Assembly: GCA_963402885.1 (NCBI GenBank)
Contig: OY727096.1
Location: forward strand, 3,782,001-3,846,000
Source of the DNA: Antedon bifida
Taxonomy: Eukaryota; Echinodermata; Crinoidea; Comatulida; Antedonidae
Direction: 5' to 3'
Length of the DNA stretch: 64,000 nucleotides
The position numbers and the translations under genes were made by a program. Numbering within the stretch: the first letter of the stretch is position 1; each line of letters starts with the position of its first letter. Positions 36,401 to 51,400 of the stretch are shown piece after piece. The notes below the pieces were generated by a model, which was not told the DNA's origin, made no database searches, and worked only from the letters and a program-made list of their open reading frames with translations.

Positions 36401-39400
36401 ACTCAGCCTAATACGGACGTACGAAAATGGAGATAAAACTAAAGATAAATAGGCCTAAAATATGCAAGATTTTGTCTAAAATTATGGGAAATTCACAGAA
36501 ACACACAATAATGGACAAATCATCGACCCGCACTACAAAAAGTCCTACTTCTAAGGTTTCTCTCTAATCGTACTAGCTTCATTGTCATGAGCTAGGCTAG
36601 GCCTAGTGACTGGTCTCTAGTTTGAAAGGAATTTCTAGGAAAAAGGAAGCTTCATTCGACCCTTGAAGCTTCCCTGGCTACAGGCTAGTAATGATGCTTT
36701 AATGGTAGAGTACTATGCTATATCAAAGCAACTACAGTGCAATTCTGTCCAATAAATCTCTTTTATCTTAACATTTTTACTTTAAAAAAAGGCTTTTTTA
36801 AAATATAATGTGAAAATGGTAAACTGTTTTATGGTATTAAGTTCTACACCAAACAACTGATGAAATACTTAGTCATTTACTTATGTAGACTGACACAAAA
36901 CTTTATGAATTTTTAAAGAAAATACATTACTTTTCTTTTTAATAAAAAGATTTTGAACATTGAAAACTGGTAAATAAAAAGCTCTGTCATTGTACTGTAT
37001 ATGGCACACACCTATTACAGCTGTGTATTTTTGGTAGATCACTAATAAACCAGTATTGCACAGCCTCCCCAGGGAGCCTACCAAGCAGGCTCTTGGAATG
37101 TACTGCAAACTCCTATGATTGGTTACCTTGAAAATCTCAGGAGGCAACATGCAAGTTCTCATAAATTACCAGCTTGAAAACTGGCATAAAATGTAAGGAT
37201 ATACAAGAAAGATGGATGATACATTTGAAATCTTTAGTAGTAATGATTAGTTAATAGTATTCCACCAGACTTTTAAACTGCAGTTGAACTTTTAAAATAT
37301 ATTTTCGCATTTCAAGAAATGTTAAAGAAATAGGTTAAATAACAAACGCCCGTTCGAAAGTTAAAACAAAAGTATTCAATAGATCTTTCCACATATAAAA
37401 AGGGTTCTACTATGCTAAAATACCGATAAGCATAATGCATTCTATATTATAATAGCTTTAGCAAAAAACATTTAATTTAATATAAAGACTGTCAAACTAT
37501 AGGGCTACAGTAGGTAGAAGACTGTCAAACTATAGGGCTACAGTAGGTAGAAGACTGTCAAACTATAGGGCTACAGTAGGTAGAAGACTGTCAAACTATA
37601 GGGCTACAGTAGGTAGAAGACTGTCAAACTATAGGGCTACAGTAGGTAGAAGACTGTCCAACTATAGGGCTAGGTGGAAGACTGTCAAACTATACAGCTA
37701 GGTGGAAGACTTTCAAACTATAGGGCTAAGTGGAAGACTGTCAAACTATACAGCTAGGTGGAAGACTTTCAAACTATAGGGCTAGGTGGAAGACTGTCAA
37801 ATAATAGGACTAGGGGGTAAGATTGTCAAATAACCTATTGGAGTAAATGAGAGACAAAATACATATATTGTGTTGTGATTTTTTAATTTACAAATAAACG
37901 ATGATAAACTATTCTAAACTTTATTGAAAATAACACAGGAAGGAAAAGGAGGTTAAAAACCTGTAAGTTCTAGTAAGAAACACAGTAATTAGGTTAGTGT
38001 GACAACAACCCACCCTTCAAAGTAACTTTCATTTTTGATACATTAATCTTCTTGACCCTCCCAAATTGAATCGGGGCAAACAGTTGTCATGTAACCATTA
38101 AAACTGTAACTAGGTGAGTAAAGCTCTGTCTACACTATAAAACTAGTTTGATGTGCCCATATATGAACATGATGATGTCATATCACTACCATATTTGGGC
38201 ACATCACACTATTTTTGTCAAACTAGTTTGATAGTGTAGACAGAGCTTTAGGTTTGTGGTACACCAATGTGTTTCCAAAAAGAAAATAAAGTTTACTATT
38301 TATTATGCTACAATTATTTCTGAGGTAACGTTATGTAACATCATACTTGTCAGTACAATTTTCTGGCCCTTTTAATAACCTTTAACTTTTTTCTTTTGTG
38401 CCCATTGTTGTATTCACCATTTTGAAGTAATATCTTCAGCAAAATTATAAGGCCAGGCCAACTGCTTTCATTCTCATTTCAGTGTTAACAACAAAATGCT
38501 TTATTTTCTAAATTATGACACATATGCGCGCACACGCACAGACAGGATACCGCAACGATTCCTATGGTAATGGTATGCTTAAAATAGGATAGGAACTGAG
38601 TGAATAAAATAAAGATATACTGTAGCATAGTAGTAGTGAAGAACAAGGTGATAACTAATGACTGGATATGCCATTAATAATGCATTATGGTAAGACATGT
38701 TGACATTTAAAACTGTAAAATAACAACATCTTAGGTAGGTAGGTAGAAAGTTTAAGATTATGGAAAAAAAGAAGCAGATTGAAGATGAAGAACGAAAAAG
38801 AAAATAGAAAAACTTGAGATGTTTGTTTGTTTGTAATATTTATTGCATTCCATAAAATACACAACACAATACATTATAGTTTGAAATTAACAAAATCAAA
38901 CAAAAACTAAATAATTAAACAGTTATGGAATAGCAGAGGATAACCCTTTAAGCTGGGAAGCTTGTTTAAGAAGGGGTCCTTGATGAAAGAGACATGAAGA
39001 AAAACCAAGAAACAGAAAGAAAAGGAGTAAACTAGAAATAAAACAAGACTAGAAGATAACAGGAAACGGGCAGAAACGAAAGAGAAAGAAAAGAGAATAT
39101 GAAAAACTGAAATCTGGGAAAGTTGCAGGAAGGAGACAAGATTGTAATTCAATAAAATCAGAAGGAAAATTGAAAAGCAAAGAAGAGAAAATGAAAGGAA
39201 AGAAGAGAAAATGAGAAGGAAAGAAGGAAAAATGATAAGGAAAGAAGAAGGAATGAAGAGAAAATGAAAAAGAAATTAGAGAAAATGAAAAGGAAAGGAA
39301 ATATGAGAAGGAAAAGGGGAAAATGTAAAAAATAAGAAAAATGTAAAAAATAAGAACGAAATTGAGAAAAGAATAGAAAATGAAAAGGAAAAAAGAAAAA

Positions 39401-42400
39401 ATTTGAAGGAAAAGGGAAAAATGTAAAAAATAAGAAGGAAAATGAAAAGAAAAGAGGATAAAAGAATTCAAAGGAAATTCACTAAAGAACGGATAATTAG
39501 AGACTAAATTAAAATTGGTTAGATTGGGAAAAATAAGACAACCACTGACAAAATTCTGATAGATAACATCGTAATTCCCACAGACAGGTTGAAAAAATGT
39601 ACTCTGAAACTAGAAAACTGCAGAGAAACTAATTTTAGCAAGTTGACTATCCTATCATATTTCCCCCCACCTGCTGTACTAAGAACTATGCTTCAATGAC
39701 AAACCACAACAACACTTTCACTAGCACATTACTTGGGTATTACTGAATGGATTGTGTCAATAGATGGGTCTGCTGCGAAGAAAAAAAAACACACCAAAAA
39801 ACTAAAGTTGAATACTGGCATTTAAATCATGTATGGCAACAAAAACAGGACCAACCATGTCAAATAACCCGTCCAAAAATAACAGTTTTAAATTTATTGA
39901 GATTAATTAACTGGTATTTGTGGTTCAGTAATGTAACTCACTTCATAGTGTACTAAAAAAGTAAAAGACATAATTCACATATTCTATAAACAACGATTTA
40001 CTTGTATAAGTTAAGAATATATTAAAGTTAAATAATACCTAAAGGTTGAAGTTGTAAGCTAAATAGTTGGCAGAGGGTGGAGTAATAACAAATAGTATGC
40101 AAGAGTAATGGTGGAGGTTTTAACTATAACTTCAACAGTTGGCAGAGGGTGGAGTTGTAAGTTAAATAGTTCCTAGAGGTTGGGGCATTGTCCTATGCTC
40201 ACACTCAGACAAAATCTCTAGAGTCCTATATATTAATAACAAGGGCCATTGTACTACTGGTGATTGTGTGCCTATACACATTGAAGAATTGCCAACTCAC
40301 TGGTTTTGCTCCTCTAAAGCTCTGTCTACATTATAAATCGTTATGTGACAAACAAATGTGATGTGCCCATATATGGACATGATATCATATCACTACCATA
40401 TTTGGATATATCACTACCATATTTGGGTATATCACTACCATATTTGGGCACACATCTTTTTTTTTGTCAAACTAGTTTGATAGTGTAGACAGAGCTTTAA
40501 TTGTACTGAAACCTAACCAATGTGCTTACACTTCAAATTAAAAACAATAATTTACAAATGAAATCAGCTCTGCAATTTTCCAAATTTGTAGGAAATTTTC
40601 TTAAATAAAAATGTTCTATTCTGAAAACAAAAATCCTTGAATATTTATATAATATGTAATAAACTACACACATTGCTCTACCTTAACCGACCCAAAAACA
40701 TCAAGCAAGCAAGTATCAAGCAAGTATACCATAGTATATAATATGTCATAAGAAATAGTATACATTACATCCTGTACACTGCTGTAACATTTTTAATCAC
40801 ATATTAAAACAATATATAAACATGTACAGTACACAATGGGAAATAATATATGTTAGCCACTTACTCAAGATGTAATAATCCAACATTTAGATCCTTGTAC
40901 AACAAATATAAATCCAACAATGTATAATAACCTATAGGTTTATTGACACCATAATGCTACAGGAGAACAATAACTGTTTATTGTTCATGATGCTATGATG
41001 CAGTGAGTGTGTTGCTAGCTGCTCAATAGAGAGTATCCATGTACAGTAGGTTTAAGTAACGACAACGACTACTACACAAAGCAAGGAATTGACTCATTTC
41101 ATTGTAGTAAGCAGCATCAACCACAAAACATGCAAAACAAGCTATATCACACACATTAACTGATAAATGTCTGGGGCAATTTATTTTTCAAGGCAGTTAA
41201 TATTCGCAGTGTGGAATAAAGAGATCAACTAGTTTTAATATCATGGCTTTGAAAATAGAAAAAAAAACGCAGTCTGACATTTGGATTTTGTATGTTGTTT
41301 TAAAGGTTTAAATGTCATGATAATTTTATAACCTTGGGGTTTAGTATTTTTTGATGAAAATTTACTAATTTTAAATCTATTAAAAAGAAAGGAAAACAAA
41401 ATTAAATAATATAGGATCGCTGTTTGTGGTAATGTCTCTTGAATGGACGGAACTAATTTTGTTATCAATTGTAATCTCATGATTTAAAGAATTATATAAA
41501 CATAATATGCTTTATTAACATTTCTATGTTTATTTCATTAATTAAAAAAAACATAATTTAAAATAATATTTATAAATTTATCAATCATAATGAGGTTTCT
41601 AAATATTTTTAATGTGTTGCTAGAAACACGCAAACTTGATGTGTATTAGCTTGCACATAATTATGTCTCAGTAGCACGCATCACGTGTACATATACGTGT
41701 GTAGAATCAACATAATTTAATATGAATCGGCCACAGATGTTTGGTCAGTGTAAATATATATATACAGTATGATATAAATAATAATAGAAGTATTTCTGTT
41801 TATCAGAAAACAATATTAAAACTAAGAATATTGAACGATTATTATTTTCAGTAAAAAAAATTTCAAATTTATTTATACAGTACTTAACATTTTTTTAAAA
41901 ACATATTTATATGCATTTTTGGTACTGTATTTGTTCCCACAATAAAACGTTAAAAAAGAAATTAGTAGTAATGTAACTGATGGTCACTTGGCAACAGACC
42001 TTTGAAATCCAAATTAATAAAAATAAATAAATAAATATATATAAGTAAAAGAAAAAATCAATAACTTGATTAAACATACGTTTTAAATCACAGCACACAT
42101 TTATCAAACTGGGTGATCGCTAATAAAGACTCCAACAGCATTCTGAAATCAAACTTTGTCTTTTTCTTTGTACTATTATATAAATATATTACATCACGTT
42201 AGAGGACAAACTTGCCTGCAAACAATACAATATACAAAGGCTTTTGTTTGCAATTGGTAATAATAAGCATACTAATGATAATAATTGGAATTTTTAACGC
42301 TACAGGCTATGAACTGAATGGACATATGTTACAAAGTAGGCAAAACTATAAAGGATACACTTAATTGTATGGAGTCTGTTGGGAGTATAGGCACAGGTTT

Positions 42401-45400
42401 TCAATCAGTGTAGATCTATTTATGTTTATTTTTTATTCACTGTAGGTTCTTAGCTTTTGAACTATTGTCATAAGTTCTCAAGAAGTTATTGTAAAGAATG
42501 ATGAAAATAAGTATCATACTGACATAGGTATAAATTATACCACTTTGAAGACGTAATTATGTCAAGTTTGGGCTCATGCATAATGACCAAAATGTAGCAT
42601 ATCATACATACATGAATATATTATTTTTACTGGGAAAATATTCTTTTTACCATCTAATTAGTGAGTTCACGATGACCGCTCGGCACGGTTCCAGCGGCAA
42701 AAAACCGAACGTCAAAGTTTAGTTTTCACTCAGCTACATGCAAATCGATTGCCGCATAGCTGCGTGGAGCGTTGTGAAAACGAAACATTGACGTTCAATT
42801 TGATGTGCCGGAACTGGTGTGAAGACCCTTACATAGCCAATTGGATAAAGGGGAAATAAAATATGCCTCGTAACTCGTAAAACATTTAGAATGGCGATAC
42901 TCTTACAACAGAAACTTGTATAATTAAAAAGTTCATTTACAGTAATTTTCCTTTTTTCAATTTCTACTATATAATTGTGAAAATGTTAAATGACTCGTAG
43001 ATTAGCACTATTACAAGCTATCGGTTTCACAAACTGCGATATCCATTGCAAAATGAAAGAGTTGTTGACAGGAGCGAGAACCTTCCTACGTCCAGGATGT
43101 TGAACTTGCCAATTTGGCTCTGCGTTACGACTTTGTTGGCAATAGATAGCGTCATTTTAAAAATATCAGACACCAATATAAAAATGGGCATTACTGCAGT
43201 AATTAGGCCAAAAAAAATAAAAATAAATAAATAATAATAAATAAAAACAAAAATATCAGACACCAATTTAAATATTGTCAGTCATTAGAGCCAAAATATA
43301 TCGCACATAAATATGGGGAGTCATTAGAGCCAAAATATATCACACACATAAATATGGGGAGTCAATAGAGACAAATATATCACATTCACACACATGAATA
43401 TGGGGAGTCATTAGAGCCAAAATATATCACACATAAATATAGAGAGCAATTAGAGCCAAAATATATCACACACATAAATATGGGGAGTCAATAGAGACAA
43501 ATATATCGCATTCACACACATGAATATGGGGAGTCATTAGAGACAAAATATATCACATTCATACACATGAATATGGGGAGTCATTAGAGCCAAAATATAT
43601 CACATTCACACACATAAATATGGGGAGTCATTAGAGCCATCACATTCACACACATAAATATGGGGAATCATTAGAGCCAAAATATATCACACACATAAAT
43701 ATGGGGAGTCATTATAGCCAAAATATATCATACATAAATATGGAGAGCCATTAGAGCAAAAATATATCACACATAAATATGGGGAGTCATTAGAGACAAA
43801 TATATCACATTCAGACACATGAATATGGGAAGTCATTAGAGCCAAAATATATCACACACATAAATATGGGGAGTCATTAGAGCCAAAATATATCACACAC
43901 ATAAATATGGGGAGTCATTATAGCTAAAATATATCACACACATAAATATGGGAAGTCATTAGAGCCAAAATATATCACACTCATAAATATGGGGAATCAT
44001 TAGAGCCAAAATATATCACACACATAAATATGGGAAGTCATTAAAGCCAAAATATCACACACATAAATATGGGGAGTCATAAGGGCCGAATAAACAAAGC
44101 ATTAAAACTATGGGAAGCCAATTGGGGAAAATAACCACATATCTGTAACTCCAAATCCAACATACACAAAATACAAAACAACTGCACAAATATCAATCAA
44201 ACTTGTTATTATCACTATATTATGAAGAATTCTTTTCTATCACTAGGCTCAGAACAGAACACTGCTCAGGCATTGTGTGTATGTATAAAAGCAGAAATTC
44301 TATTCCTGACCTGTGCTAGACCTAAGAACAAATAATTCAGTTCATCAAACTAAAAAATAAATATTTTACAGATTTCCTAGTTACTTTTTAACTTGTGTGA
44401 CTGCATATTAAAATATTAGTACTAAAAAATATGATTGAAATAAAAAATTTATTATTTAAGTTACTTAAAAAGAAATCATTATGGAAATCTATTAATGAAA
44501 TACCATCATTATTTTATTAGGAATATTTTAATTTTTCCCACAAGAAATTAAAAAAAATGAGGTTTCAAAAATAGTATTGCTACAAATTTAACGATTTTAG
44601 TCTATTATTCATTTTGACCATTAAATCGTAAGACAATCCAAAAAACATGACATTCATGTATTCTGATTATGTTGGATTATGATTTATACTAAAAATTATA
44701 AAGTCAAATAAAACAAAAATGAGAGGGAAATATTCAAAAGCACTTTGGAAAATCAGAGAATCTCAGTTTCAACTCTGATATCACATCAATGAATTATAAA
44801 GTATTAAATTTGAATGTTGGAAAGCTGCCAAATTAATATCTTTGCTAAGCTTTAGGTTACAATGTTACACGCACAATGTTTTACTGCAGCTAGAAATCAC
44901 GCTTTTTATCATTCAAAGTCATTTCCGTAAATGCTTGCAATGCTAAAGACTTTTCCATAATATTAGCCCGTAATAACTATGGCGATGAATCTTGGGGGTC
45001 AATTATGTGATCATGTAATCCTCTCAACTGACCTTTGACACTGTGCTTCAACAGAAATTTCTATCCAATCACAATGAGTTCCTTAAGCCTGGCCTTGAAG
45101 TCATTAAATATGCAGAACTAGTCTTCAATGCTCCAGGCATTTATGCAAGCATTCAGAATTTTATAGAGCCTAATTTTTTTGTTATGCAACTTGATACTGG
45201 ATATTTCAGTCTACTTTTTACATCAAGTATTTTATTTTTATATAGTTTAAATATGCAGCATTCTTTTCTAAAATCAATTAGTGTTTAAATTATGGGTAAA
45301 ATTTGTATATAATTTTTTTTAAATAAAGATTCAAAATACAGGTATTTTATGAATTTATTACTTATTTTGATACTTTACAGGTATTCTAGACTTAATTCAT

Positions 45401-48400
45401 TTATTGTGTTGTGTTATTAATGTTGAAAAATTAACAAAAATTGTATTTAAGTGAAACCAATACACACATTTGTTAATGTTGAATAAACAGTGAAAACATG
45501 AGGGATGAATGATATGAGATATGCTACAATATAAATAAAAATACTTTAAGTGACAAAAAAAATTGATGTGCCTATATATAAACATGATGTCATATCACCA
45601 CCATATTTAGGCATATCACTATCATATTTGGGCACATCAAACCTTTTTTGTCAAACTTATTTGATAGTGTAGACAGAGCCTTATTACTATATTAGCAATT
45701 GTTATACTAAACATTTACATTCCTGTACTCGTAAATTAGGACACACTAGACAATCTGACCAATTAAACGACAGTGTACTTAGCTAATGACCAATTGCATA
45801 ACACACTGTTCAATTTTCAACTGGACAATATTTAATGGTCATTGGACTTGACCTGCAGCTATATTTGAATTACTTCTGACCTCATACAAAACTTGACCAA
45901 TTAGTAAATTAAACCATCAGAAGCTAAATGATTGTACAAGACAAGGTATATCATAAACGACCAATCACTGATGGCTAATCTGTCCAATTAATTAATCTAT
46001 AATCAACTAAAATTCACAAAGTATACATCATGAAGGCCCAATCACTGATGGACAATTTGGAAAATGACCAATCAGTCAATTCATAATTAACTAACAAACA
46101 CTAACAGCTTCTGTTCAATTGGAAAATAAACTTGTTGACCCTTGACTGACCAATGAAAATGTAAGATTATAACAATGACAATCAATTGTTGACTCTGATT
46201 CACACATTTTAATAATTAGCTGTCAAAGTAAATTTACACAGTTTGAGAGTTCCTCCACACAAAGAATAATTTAGATTCCAATGAGAGTGTGATATTTGTC
46301 ACAGTACTACTAATACTATTGAAATAAATTTATTTATTTAGATTTACACCTTTAGATCGGTGATACACTTATAATACAAAGGTGCATCCTTTAAAATAAC
46401 AATATTTTTTAAATTTTTATTTGAACCATATTTAATGAGGGTGATCCATCCAGCAATTGCTGATCATTTGGGATCCTCAGTGACAAAAAAATTAAAATAA
46501 AATACAGTTTTGATAAAATACAGTATATAACATATAAAATACAACAGAAAAAAAATAAATAAATAAAAAATAAATACATTACCTATACAAATAAGTAACG
46601 CTAATACAATAACATTTACTTGTTTATTTAAGTATACATTAATGTACTGTTAATTGTTTACAGTGATACTTTATGATTTAATTTAAGTTAACTAATTCAG
46701 TCTGTAGAAAAGTATTTTAAATTCATTTTCTGTTCTACTTTTGGAATAAATTTAATGATTAATATTTAATTTTTACTGATGTATTGACATTTTGTTTTTT
46801 TTTCTTCAAATTTTGATGAGAATACAACAAGCTAGCTTAAATAGGTGACCAGGATTGACCCCTCCAAGCTAACCACAATCCTAAGATTGACCACTATAAG
46901 CAATAACAGCTTATAAGTCATCATACAACAGCTAAAGTTCACATTAAATAATTTGTTCAAGTTGGTTGTCAAAATGTAACAAGATTGTTTCAATATCTGA
47001 TACTAGGAAGGATGTCAGGAAATATCTATTGAGATTTCCTCACCAGGTGTAGAGGATCGAACCAGACTACCCACCCGGCTACAATGCCACCCCGATTTAC
47101 GTAAGTACATGTACGACAGCAAGTTCAAACAAGATAATTGGTTCAAGTTGGTTGTCAAAACGCAAGTAATAAGACGGTTTCACTAGTGGTAGGATGTTAG
47201 ATATTGCAATTCAAATTTCCTCACCAGGAAGGAGTCGGTCGACACAGGTTTTCTCAGACAGAAGCTGCACTTTCCAAATAAGGGCATAAAAAAGGGGTGC
47301 AAAATAGAATGCTAATCGATTTAATCTCAACTATTACATACGCATAAAAATGGAAGATTTCATTCATCAAGATGTGTCCAAACAATGCAACATACTTGTT
47401 TTATTAAAGCTCTGTCTACACTATCAAAAAAGTGTGATATGCCCAAATATAGTAGTGATATTCCCAAATATGGTAGTGATATGAAATCATCATGTGTATA
47501 TGGGCACATCACATTTTTTGTCATATAAAGTTTGATAGTGTAGACAAGGTATTAATCAATGAATTAATTCCATTCACCCATTAACTTTTTTTTTTATTAA
47601 TTTTAACATTTATTTTTTGTTTATTAATTTCTTTTTAAAACATTATTAAACACAGTATGCACCAAACTGTTATACTTTCCACAGTAAGTTAATTTAGATT
47701 TTATTTTTAAATCAAATTTAAAGTTTAATTTATAGAATATTAAATTTGACTACTGTAAGTGTACATTTATTTTAATTTATATTATTTTCAATTTTAAAAA
47801 CATTCGCAGAGCAACTTCGTTACAAATCTCAATTTCCAAAAGTAAATCCTCAGATAAAATTGTCAGAGTATATTAAATCATATGTGTAACACGTATAATT
47901 AATTAATTCCAGTAGCATTATATGTACATTAATTAATAGAGTAGCTCACTAGGACAAGCTATAACTTATCTAAATGCCAATTAAATTGTCATCAAGTGTA
48001 CTTGTACAACCTGTGAAGTACCTAGTACCATTTAGTTCAGCATTGACAAACAAATCCACTATACTGAGTACAGTACTGTATTCAGTACAGAAGAAGCCTT
48101 GATGTTAAAACCTGAAAAGGTCACCAAACATAAAGCACAGATTTAAAATAAACAACATATAAATCCCTAATGACTGACAAATTACAATGTTTTATAAATA
48201 AATAGTTGCAAAAGAACATTGATCATACACTGTTTGTATTGAGTGCAGCGGCAAGGAGTGTGCTAGTTTTGTAAGCTATTACCTCTGTTTATTATACTAT
48301 TTTGGAAATGTGAACCTTTAGGTATGCACTTTTGAAATAATAGCCTTCCTGAACGACTACAACATTTCCTCAATCAGAATTTTACAACATGAAATTGATT

Positions 48401-51400
48401 TTCAGAGATTAGAAAATATATTTTAAATACACACACACAGTATTTAAAATGTATGATTTTTTTTTAAAAAGATACCAAGAAAGGAATAACTTGCCTTACT
48501 ATGAAGAACTCATCCGAGCATTTTCTGATCATCCAGTCGACATTCTCTAAATACAAACTTTCCTTTCTCAAGCATGCTTCACAATTCACTGAACTGCGTC
48601 AAGGTCGTACACAACTCCCTAGCACAGTTTCATGACATGACTCCCTAACTTAGTGTAACTTACGCTCACTCACTCACAGAGACATTAATATCTTGGATGT
48701 CTTCAAATAGATTGAATTTCTTGCCCTACTTTTGTTGCATATGAAAAGCTGTAAGAATAATATTATCTAGCTGTGTGTGTGTACAGTGTGTATGAATATT
48801 ATATCATTTTGTTGAACATCAGTCCACAGTTAGCTAACACCTTATTTGACCTCGCGAAGGTCACGTAACATCTGGGTTAAATAAATTGAATGTCATGAAA
48901 TTTTACTTGTAAGTGTACTTTTCAAAATGCATAGTTACATTTAACTAACAAAAACTGCCAACGAAAAATTTGAAAATAATATATGATAATAATTATTTGT
49001 TCCTTAATATTTTATAAGATTCTTATAATATTATAATAACTGAAATACTTTTATTTTTTTTGTAATTTTCAATTAACCTTAAAATTATTCCTTAAATTTA
49101 ATCAAATAAAAACTGAAATAAACTTCATCAGATATATTTTTACCTAGAATTTAAAAAAATAGTCTACCAACTTTTCTGAAGATATTGTGTAAATGTAAAA
49201 ATGAACAAATGAAAATCTAAAATAGTGGAAAAAATACTTGTGGACTACAACAAGATAAAGGTTAAGAGGAAATGGCGAGAATAATTGCTATTCAACATAC
49301 CCCAGTGGTAATTGTAATGTGTAATACAAATTACATTTTACACACAAAACACAATTGCTATTTTCAACAATGTTCAACAATAGCTATTGTATTGATGAAC
49401 CACTTGTAACAACATTTGTACAAAACAATTTCTACACTAAGCCGGTCTTTCCACATCAAAATTGAATTAATCGTCTCTTGTACGTAAGAAAATGTTGTAA
49501 TAAATGTCATAACTTATATGGAACTAGCTAAAAGAAACTAGACAATCTTGTGAAAGCTGAAATTAAGAAAGTGTATCTCCCCCCCCCCCCCCCCCCACCG
49601 GAACTAAAAAAGGAGACGGGCAGGGATGATTATTCCAAATAGTTTCCATTTATATACCAAATACATAGCAAGAAATTACCATTAAATGGAAATGACAAAC
49701 TATAGAGGGAGACATTTAGAATAGATTGCACTTTGCAGACTTCCCATAATGTAAAGAATATTTTTGGCGAAACAAATATGATATACATTTTTAATAATAC
49801 AGTAATAAAAACAAACAGTTAGTTTCACTCAGCTTGGTTTTGTTTGAATCACCTTTTTGCTCATATGCCACTGATATGTAGGTGCGAAGTTAAAAAGAAA
49901 CATTTTAAAATATACTGTACAGTTTGGGTTTTAATGGACTGAACTCCATCTCTTCATCGGTGCTTCTGCAGTTTCGCACCTAAAACTGGGCGCAGCGGGT
50001 GAATGTTTTTAAATTATGTAAGCTCGAGAGAGTGTGGTGCGAAAGTGCATTAGCACCATTTCATCTAACTTGCTATTTAAAACAAATATTTGCTTGCAGA
50101 ATCTTGAAATTCAATTCATATCAAGAATTAAAATACTTTTTTTTCTTGTATTAAATACAGAATTATATATTATGAATCTCATAAATAAATGAGAAAAATC
50201 ATATATCAGTCAAAACACAAAGCAATAAACATTAACATTTTTGAAGAAATTTTTACATTTCAGAAATCTTGAGGGCAGTGTTGAAAAAAAAAAACTTGAC
50301 TTACCGGACCCATGTTGTTATAAGTGGAGCTCGGTTGCATTGGTTCTCGTAAAGGAGCAACTTGATTAGGTGGCACGCCACCAACGCCTTGTGACGCTAC
50401 GTTATTATTGCCACCGCCCATATTAGGCGGCCATTGGTTCATACTTGACGACGATGAAGATCTGTTCCCGCGACCCGTCTTTTTTATCGTTGGTGACTTC
50501 ATACCGCTTGCTTTTTTATCTGCTTTTTGTTTTTGACCAGAATTCGGAAGTCTTGTTTGACCATTGTCCGTTTTTTTGGGCTGAGATGGCCCACGGGTTA
50601 TTTGAGTTTGTGGCGGCATTCCGCCTTGAAATTGCACCTGAGTTTTGATATTCATATTAGGAACTGGTATTGTACTGTCTGCCGACGGTAAAAGATCCCC
50701 GTCACTAATTTCTTTAAGAACATCGCCTAATAGATTAGAATGGTTATAGATAAGGTCATTTGAAAGACTACTAGCTGCCTCTATTAATTTTTGAACTATC
50801 ATGTGTTGTTCTGCTTCATCGGTCGGCGTTGAGATAAAGTCTAAATCAAATGGTTGTTGAACTTGCCCAGACGATGTTGTCGTGGATACAGTTGGACTGG
50901 TCGTCGAGTTTTCTTTATTCCCATTGTCCGTACCATTGTTTTGAACATCAGTTTCCATAAGTAGTCTTTGTAAAAGAACATTTTTCTTTTTCTGTGATTT
51001 ACTATTTTCTTCCGTATCTGATGAATCACTTTTAGTGCGTTCAATAACAGAACTCGATGTAGACACAATACTACTGGCTACAAATCCAGTTTGTTCGATT
51101 GGCAGCTTCCCGCTACCAAAAAACTTGGTACGGTCTCCATCTAACAATTTGGCTAAAAGTTTATGTTTTTCCGCATCTCTGGCCGATGTTACACTATCAT
51201 TTTCATCACCTTCTACGCCTTTCGTTCTAATACGGTTAACTGACATTCCAGGTGATTTACTATTAGAATCTGTTGAAATATCATCTAAGAAAAAAAATTG
51301 AGAAAAGTATATAATAGTATTAACGGAAGGAAAATAAAGAAAGATACCTTTAATCTCTGTGTTATCCAGAGGGTAAAAAAATTATTTTCTCAACATTTTA

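Larger units (their letters stand above)
29969..50304. other. Large NCOA intron (20.3 kb) between exons 10 and 11
   Basis: Both flanking exons are in phase 0, so none need be missing. The interior holds MITEs of both families, a tRNA-derived SINE, three tandem arrays, a polypurine tract, a CCAAT-rich stretch and a candidate internal first exon near 48500. No other protein-coding segment with family support was found. Confidence 0.6.

Noticed and set aside
36881..37162. 93-codon minus-strand frame (RACLVGSLGRLCNTGLL)
   Set aside because: No start context, splice signals or recognisable domain; perhaps part of an unidentified repeat.
39049..39471. Minus-strand 140-codon Phe/Ser/Leu-rich frame
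   Set aside because: By-product of the polypurine tract; no splice signals or domain.
43250..44088. CRISPR-like regularly spaced repeat array
   Set aside because: Units of about 41 bp follow one another with no unique spacers, in eukaryotic intronic DNA; an ordinary tandem array.
45043..45288. 81-codon plus-strand frame starting MLQQKFLSNHNEF
   Set aside because: No splice or family support, ends in AT-driven hydrophobic sequence inside the large intron of a minus-strand gene.
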